DNA from: Nocardia sp. NRRL S-836 | Lineage (GTDB): Bacteria; Actinomycetota; Actinomycetes; Mycobacteriales; Pseudonocardiaceae | Direction of reading: 5' to 3' | Length of the DNA stretch: 64,000 nucleotides | Assembly: GCF_001279525.1 (NCBI RefSeq) | Contig: NZ_LGDY01000150.1 | Location: 62,001 to 126,000 of the forward strand | Notes under the pieces: generated by a model | Seen by the model: only the letters and a program-made list of their open reading frames with translations | Database searches by the model: none | What the model was told of the DNA's origin: nothing | Position numbers and translations under genes: made by a program | Part shown: positions 54,168-61,700 of the stretch, in pieces | Layout: each line of letters opens with the position of its first letter | How positions within the stretch are numbered: position 1 is the first letter of the stretch

Positions 54168-55766
54168 GTGCGGAAGGGTTCTTTTTCCTCGTTCTCCGAC
54201 GTGCTCGCCCATTGGGCGGACGTGGCGCCCGCCCAAACTGCCTATCATTTCGTTCAAAACGACGTTGTCACGCCGATGGATTACAGCACCCTGGCGCGCG
54301 CGGTCGCCGGCACGGCGGAGGAGCTGCGCCGCCACGCCCGTCCCGGTGACCGGGTGCTGGTCATGCCCGCGCCGGGCAGCCGGTTCGTCACGGCGTTCCT
54401 CGCCGCGCTGCACTGCGGCGTCGTCGCGGTGCCCGCCTACCCGCCCTCGACGCCAAAACACCTGGCCAGGCTGCGTGCGATGACGATCGACGCCGCTCCG
54501 GTCGCGGTCGTGGCAGAGGCGGGCGCGCTCGCACTGCTGCCCGCGGACGACCCGGTGTTCGACGGACTCACCAGGATCGAGGCCGCCGACCTGGTCGACG
54601 GACGCGGTTCGGACGCCTGGGCGCCGGCGGACGCGGAGCTCGCGTTCCTGCAGTACACATCTGGCTCCACCAGCGCCCCCAAAGGCGTCATGGTCACGCA
54701 CCGCAACCTCGTGCACAACGAAGCGTTGATCGCCGCTCAGATGGGCATAACGCCCGAATCGACCATTTTGAGCTGGTTGCCGCCCTACCACGACATGGGA
54801 CTCGTGGGCGGCGTGCTCCAACCGCTGTTCTCCGGCTGCCCCGGAGTGCTCACCCCGACCATGGAGTTCCTGCAGCAGCCGATGCGCTGGCTGCGGCTGA
54901 TCTCCCGGTTCCGCGCGACCGTCAGCGGCGGCCCGGACTTCGCCTTCGAGCTGTGCGCGCGCCGCTACCGGCCGGACCGCGACGACGACCTCGACCTGAG
55001 CTCGTGGCAGGTCGCGTTCACCGGCTCCGAGCCGATCCGGCCGAGCACGCTGGAGACCTTCGGCGACCGGTTCGCCGACCGCGGTTTCCGCCGCGCCGCG
55101 TGGTTCCCGTGCTACGGGCTGGCCGAGACGACGCTGTTCGTCTCCGGCGGCCCCGTTCCGGCCGAACCCGTCGTCGACGAGGACGGTCACGTCGGGTGCG
55201 GCGCGGTGTCGGACGCACTGCCGGTGCGGGTGGTCGGCGAGGACGGGGTGCCGGTGCCCGACGGCACGGTCGGCGAGATCGTGGTCGGCGGCGAGAGCAC
55301 CAGCCCCGGCTACTGGCCGGACCGGCCGGCGGACACCGTCGCACTGCCGGGCGAGGGCGCGTTCCTGCGCACCGGCGACCTCGGCGTGCTGCGCGACGGC
55401 GAGCTGTACGTGACCGGCCGGCTCAAGGACGTGCTGATCATCCGCGGCCGTAACCACTACCCGCAGGACGTCGAGTCGTGCGCCGAACGCAGCCACGACC
55501 TCGTCCGCCCGCACGGCGTGATCGCGTTCGCCGAGCAGGACCGGCTCGTGGTGGTCGCCGAGGTGTTCCACCGGCGCGACCCCGACGCGCTGGCCGCGGC
55601 CAAGGCCGCCATCCGCGCTGCCGTGGCGCAGGAGCTCGGGCTGCACGTGCACACCGTCACCCCGGTGCGGGCGATGACGTTGCCGCGCACCGCCAACGGA
55701 AAGCTGCAACGCCGTGAGTGCCGCCGCCGGTTCCTCGCGGGTGAGTTCGTGGAGGTCGGCACGTGA
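54168..55766 (+). CDS. Fatty acyl-AMP ligase (FAAL)
   Basis: A 532-residue acyl-adenylating enzyme. It activates a fatty acid as acyl-AMP and passes it to an ACP rather than CoA. The ATP motif is QYTSGSTSAPKGVMVTH (from about residue 162). WLPPYHDMGLVGGVLQPLFS is the FAAL signature, and CYGLAETTLFVSGG and RLKDVLIIRGRNHYPQDVE follow. The GTG start lies 5 bp past the PhyH stop. The stop overlaps the NRPS start (GTGA), and the NRPS begins with an ACP, so the pair loads an acyl starter. The acyl chain is chemically unspecified. Confidence 0.94.
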   Translation: MRKGSFSSFSDVLAHWADVAPAQTAYHFVQNDVVTPMDYSTLARAVAGTAEELRRHARPGDRVLVMPAPGSRFVTAFLAALHCGVVAVPAYPPSTPKHLARLRAMTIDAAPVAVVAEAGALALLPADDPVFDGLTRIEAADLVDGRGSDAWAPADAELAFLQYTSGSTSAPKGVMVTHRNLVHNEALIAAQMGITPESTILSWLPPYHDMGLVGGVLQPLFSGCPGVLTPTMEFLQQPMRWLRLISRFRATVSGGPDFAFELCARRYRPDRDDDLDLSSWQVAFTGSEPIRPSTLETFGDRFADRGFRRAAWFPCYGLAETTLFVSGGPVPAEPVVDEDGHVGCGAVSDALPVRVVGEDGVPVPDGTVGEIVVGGESTSPGYWPDRPADTVALPGEGAFLRTGDLGVLRDGELYVTGRLKDVLIIRGRNHYPQDVESCAERSHDLVRPHGVIAFAEQDRLVVVAEVFHRRDPDALAAAKAAIRAAVAQELGLHVHTVTPVRAMTLPRTANGKLQRRECRRRFLAGEFVEVGT

Positions 55767-58700
55767 CCCACGTCGAGAACCGGCTGCGGGAGATCACCGC
55801 GCGGCTGCTGGAGTGCGACCCGGCCGCGGTCGACGTCACGACACCGTTGCTAGACCTCGGTTTCGACTCGCTGCTGATGCTGAACCTGCAGCACGAGGTC
55901 GAAACCGAGCTGAACCTGCACGTCTCGATCGCGGACGTGCAGACGGGCGCCTCGCTGCGCTCCCTGGCGCTGGAGGCCACCGCGCAGTCGTCGCGTCCCG
56001 TGCTGCGGCGCGGTGACCGGCCGGACCGGCTGCCGCTGTCCGGGGTGCAGCGCAGGCTCTGGGTGCTGGAGCAGCTCACGCCCGGCGCGTACGTGCTGAG
56101 CGCGTCCGTGCGGCTCACCGCGCCGATCGACGTCGAGGCGGCGCTGACCCGGATCGTCGCGCGCCACGAGGTGCTGCGCACCGTCTTCGGCGAGGACGAG
56201 GACGGCCCGTTCCAGCGGGTGCTGCCGCCGTTCCGGGTCGAGCTCGACGCCTCGGCCGAGCCGTTCGACCTCACGACCGGGCCGCTGTTCCGGGCGACGC
56301 TCGCCGGCGACGTCCTGACGCTGACCGCCCACCACATCATCTGCGACGGCTGGTCGCTGCGCGTGCTGGTCGACGAGCTCCACGGCGCCGCGCCGGAGCT
56401 CCCGGTGCAGTACGCGGACTACGTGGGCTGGCACCACTCGCTGCTGGCCGCCGAACGCCCGGCGCAGCTCGCGTTCTGGCGGGCGCGGTTCGCCGAGATG
56501 CCCGAGTCGCTGCGGCTGCCGTGCGACGGCACCGGTACCGGTGCCGGGGGTGCGGTGCACGAGCACTCGGGGCCCGCTGTCGACGCGTGGGCGCGGCAGC
56601 TCGGCGTCACGCCGTTCACGCTGCTGCACTCCGCCTACGCCGTGCTGCTGCACCGGCTCACCGGGCAGAGCGACGTCGTGATCGGCACGCCCGTCGCGGG
56701 TCGCACCGATCCCGCGCTGGAGCGGTTGATCGGGTTCTTCGTCAACACCGTCGCGCTGCGCACCGACCTGTCCGGCGAGCCGTCGTTCGCGGACGTCGTC
56801 ACCGCCTGCCGCGACGAGCTGCTCGGCGCGCAGGAGAACCAGGACGTGCCGTTCGACGAGGTCGTCGACGCGTTGCCGCGCACGCACGGCGCCGAACTGG
56901 TGCGCACGATCCTCACCGTGCGGCGCGCGGACGACCGCGCTCGCGAGGTGCCCACCGGGGTGGCCCAGTTCGACCTCGCGCTCGACGTCGAGACCTCCGC
57001 CGAAGGCACCCGGTTCCGCTGGACCTACCGCACGGGCGTGTTCGACGCCGCGACGATCGCCCGGTTCGGCCAGCTCTTCGAGGTGCTGCTGGCGGACCTG
57101 CGCGCGGGTCGCCCGATCGGCACCGCCGCGCTGATGACGGCCGAGCAGCGGGCCTCGATCGTGTCGCGCGGACGACGTGCGCACCACGGCACCCCTCCCG
57201 GTGTGACCGACCGGTTCGCCGACGCCACCGCGCGGTTCGGCGACCGCGTGGCGGTGCGGTGCGGCGCGGAAAGCCTCACCTACACCGAGTTCTCCGCGCG
57301 GGTGCGCGGGCTGGCGGCCGCGCTCGTCGCCGACGGTGCCGGACCGGAACGACTGGTCGGCCTGCACGCCGCCCGTGGCATCGACATGGTCGCCGGGCTG
57401 TGGGCCGTGCTGCTGTCCGGTGCCGCCTACCTGCCGCTCGACCCCACGCACCCGGCGAGCCGCCTGCGGCAGATCGCCGACGCCGCGCGGCCGGTGTTCG
57501 TCCTCGGCGACCCGGCCGACGAGCCGCCGTTCCCGGTGCGGCCGTTCACCGCCTCCGCTGCCCCGGCCGACCTGGCCGCACCGCACCCCGCGTCGCTCGC
57601 ATACGTGCTGCACACGTCCGGTTCCACCGGTGTGCCGAAGGGTGTCGCGGTCACGCACGCCAACCTCGCCAGTCTTCTGTCCGCAATGGACTGTCTACTG
57701 GGGACCGACGATCCGCAGACCTGGCTCACCGTCACCAGTCCCGCGTTCGACATCTCGGTGGTCGAGCTGATCTGGACGCTCACCACCGGCGCGACCGTCG
57801 TGCTGCCCGCCGACTCGCTCGACCTCACCGGCATCACGCACCTGCAGACCACGCCGTCGTACGCCGCGCGGCTGCTCGGCTCGCACGACCTCAGCGGCCT
57901 GGGCGTGCTGATGCTCGGCGGCGAACCTATCAGCGCCGCCCTGCGCGCCGCGCTGCCGCCGATCCGCGTGATCAACGGGTACGGCCCCACCGAGGCCACC
58001 GTCTACGCCACCACGCACCCGGTCTCGCCGGACGTCCCGACCCCGATCGGCGGCCCGTTGCCCGGGGTGTCCGCCCTGACGCTCGACCGGTTCGACGAGG
58101 TCGTGCCGGTCGGTGTGCGCGGCGCGCTGCACCTCGGTGGCGACGGTGTCGCCCGCGGCTACCTCGGCAACCCCCGCCTCACCGCCGCGCGCTTCGTGCC
58201 GGACCCGTTCGGTGCCGCCGGTTCGCGCATGTACCGCACCGGCGACACCTCGCACGTCGACGCGTCCGGCGCGCTGCACTTCCACGGCCGCACCGACCAC
58301 CAGGCGAAGATCAACGGCTACCGGATCGAGCTCGGTGACGTCACCGCCGCGCTCGCCGCGCATCCCGAGGTCCGTGCCGCGCACACGGTGGTGCACAACG
58401 GCACCGAGCTCGTCGGGTACGTGGTGTGCGCGGAGGACGCGGTGTCCCGGCTGCGCGAGCACCTCGGCAGCACGCTGCCGGCGTGGATGCACCCGTCCCA
58501 CCTCATCGCGCTCGCCGAGATGCCCCTGTCGGTCAACGGGAAGCTGGACGAGTCCCGGCTGCCCGCGCCCACCTCCGCCGCCCGTTCGCACGAACCCCCG
58601 GCCACGCCCGGCGAACGCGCCTTGGCGCAGATCTGGACCGAGCTGCTCGGCGTGGCGGAACCCGCGCGGTCGGACGACTTCTTCGCGCTGGGCGGGCATT

Positions 58701-61700
58701 CGCTGCTGGCCACCCAGCTGACGGCGCGGATCAGGACGCGGCTGGGCAGGCAGGTGCCGTTGCGGGCGGTGTTCGACCACCCGACGCTGGCCGCACTGGC
58801 CACCCGCCTCGACGACGCGCCGCCCGCTTCCGCCGCACTGGTCGCGGCGCCGCGACCGGCCCGGTTGCCGCTGTCACCGGCCCAGCACCGGATGTGGCTG
58901 CAGAGCCAGCTCACCGACACCGACCCGTACGTGATCGCGGGTGGCCTGCGGATCACCGGTGACGTCGATGTCGAGGAGCTGCGCCGCCGGCTCACCGCGA
59001 TCGTGGCGCGGCACGAGCCGTTGCGCACGGTGTTCCCGACCGACTCGGACGGGCCGTACCAGCTCGTCCTGCCGCCGTACGAGGTCGAGTTCGGGCCGCT
59101 GTCGCTCGACTTCGACCTCGCGCGCGGGCCGTTGCTGCACGCGTGCGCCGAAGAGCACCCCGACGGGGTGTCGCTGCACATCGCCGTGCACCACATCGCG
59201 TGCGACGGCTGGTCGCTCGGGCTGTTGCTGGACGAGCTGCGCGGCGCCGCACCGGAGCTGGAGCTGACCTACGCCGACTACGCGACGTGGGAACGGCCGG
59301 TCGCGCACCAGCTCGCGTACTGGCAGGAGCGGCTGCGCGACCTTCCTTCGCTCACGCTGCCGGGCTCCCGTGGCGAGGCGGACGGCCGGGGCGCGAGCCT
59401 GTGGCGCACGTTCGACCCCTCCCGCGTCCAGGCCATCGCCGACGCCCGCGGAACCACGCCGTTCACCGTCCTGCTGGCCGCCTACGCGGTGCTGCTGTCC
59501 CGGCTGTCCGGGCAGAGCGACGTCGTGATCGGCACACCCGTCTCCGACCGGCCGGACCCGCGGCTGGAACCGTTGATCGGGTTGTTCCTCAACACGGTCG
59601 TGCTGCGGCTCGACCTCGGTGACGACCCCACGTTCGGGGTGCTGCTGGACCGCGCCCACGAGGTGGTGGTCGGTGCGCGTTCGCACGCCGACGTGCCGTT
59701 CGAGCAGGTGGCCGGACAGGCCGCGGTGCGGACGATGTTCTCGGTGCGGCCGGGGCTGCCCGCCGCCGACGAGCGGTTCCAGCCGTTCGAGGTGGACACC
59801 GCGACGGCGAAGTTCGACCTGTCGCTGGAGCTGACCGGCCCGGACTCGGTGCGCTGGGAGTACCGCACCGGGGTGTTCCCCGCCTCGACCGCCGCCGGGT
59901 TCGCCGACTGCTTCGCCGAACTGGTGGCCAACCTCGACCCCGAGACCTGCGTCAGCGCGCTGCCGTTGCTGACGCCCGAGCAGCAGGCCGCCGCGCTGGT
60001 GCCGGCGGTCGCGGTGCCCGCGGTGACCGCCGTCGAGCGCTTCTCCCGTGCCTGCGCGGAGTTCGCCGACCGGGTCGCGCTGGTGCACGGCTCGCAGCAG
60101 CTCACCTATCGCGAGCTCGCCGCCCAGGCCCACGCCCTGGCCGGCCGGTTGCGCGCGCTGGGAGCCGGTCAGGAGACCCTGGTCGGCCTGCACAGCGTGC
60201 GCGGCATCGGCACGGTGATCGGGCTGTGGGGCGTATTGCTCGCCGGGGCGGCCTACCTGCCGCTGGACCCGACCCATCCGCCGCAGCGGCTGCGCCGGAT
60301 CGTGGCGGACGCCGCTCCGCTGGTGATCCTCGCCGACGCCGACCTGCCCGCGCTGCCCGTCGACGTGCCCGTGATCGTGCTGGGCACGCAGGAGGCCGCC
60401 ACCGCGGACGTCGTCCCGCCGCATCCGCAGTCGCTGGCCTACGTGCTGTACACGTCCGGTTCCACCGGCACGCCCAAGGGTGTCGCCGTCAGCCACGGCA
60501 ACCTCGCGGTGCTGCTGTCCGCGATGGACGGTCTGCTCGGCGACGGCGAGCCGCAGACGTGGCTCGCGCTGACCAGCCCGGCGTTCGACATCTCGGTGGT
60601 CGAGCTGATCTGGACGCTCACGACCGGCGCGACCGTCGTGCTGCCCGGCGAGACGATCGACTTCGGCCCGGTCACGCACTTCCAGACCACGCCGTCGCAC
60701 GCGGCACGGGTGCTGGCCTCCCACGACCTCACCGGCCTGCGGACGTTGCTGCTGGGCGGTGAGCCGATCACGCTGGCGTTGCGGGAGAAGCTCGCCGGAC
60801 TGCCGCACACTCGGCTGATCAACGGGTACGGCCCCACCGAGGCCACCGTCTACGCCACCACCCACCCGATCTCACCGGACTCGCCGACGCCGATCGGCAC
60901 GTCGCTGCCGGGCATGGGCGCCTACGTGCTCGAACCCGCGGGCGCACCGGTGCCCGACGGCGTGCCGGGGGCGTTGTGGCTGACCGGTGGCGGGATCAGC
61001 CGCGGCTACCTGGGCAACCCGCGGCTCACCGCCGCGCGGTTCCGGCCCGACCCGCACGGTGCTCCCGGCGCCCGGATGTACGACACCGGTGACCGCGCGG
61101 CACGGTCCGGCGGTGTGCTCGACTTCCTCGGGCGCGCCGACCAGCAGACCAAGCTGAACGGCTACCGGATCGAGCTCGGTGACGTCACGGCGACGCTCGC
61201 CCGGCACCCCGACGTGGTGACCGCGCACACGGCCGTGGTGGCGGACGAGCTGGTCGCATACGTCGTGTGCACCTCCTCGGCGGCACTCGCCGAGCACCTC
61301 GCGGAGCACCTGCCGGCGTGGATGCGGCCCGCGCACCTGATCGAGCTGGACGAGCTGCCGCTGACCGTGAACGGCAAGCTCGACACCGCTCGGTTGCCCG
61401 CGCCCACCGCACGTGCCGTCGTGGCACCGGAAACCGAGGCCGAACGCGCGCTGGCCGCGTTGTTCGGCGAGCTGCTCGACGTGCCGGACGTGTCGGACCT
61501 GTCCGTGGAGGCCGACTTCTTCGCGCTGGGCGGGCATTCGCTGCTCGCCTCACGGCTGGCGGCACGACTCGGCGTGCCGGTGCGCACGGTGTTCGACCAC
61601 CCGACGGTGCGCGGGCTGGCCGCGCAGCTGGACGGTGCGGTCGCCGACTCCCCCGCGCTACCGCGGGTCCGGCCCGCGCGGGTGCCGTTGTCACCCGCCC

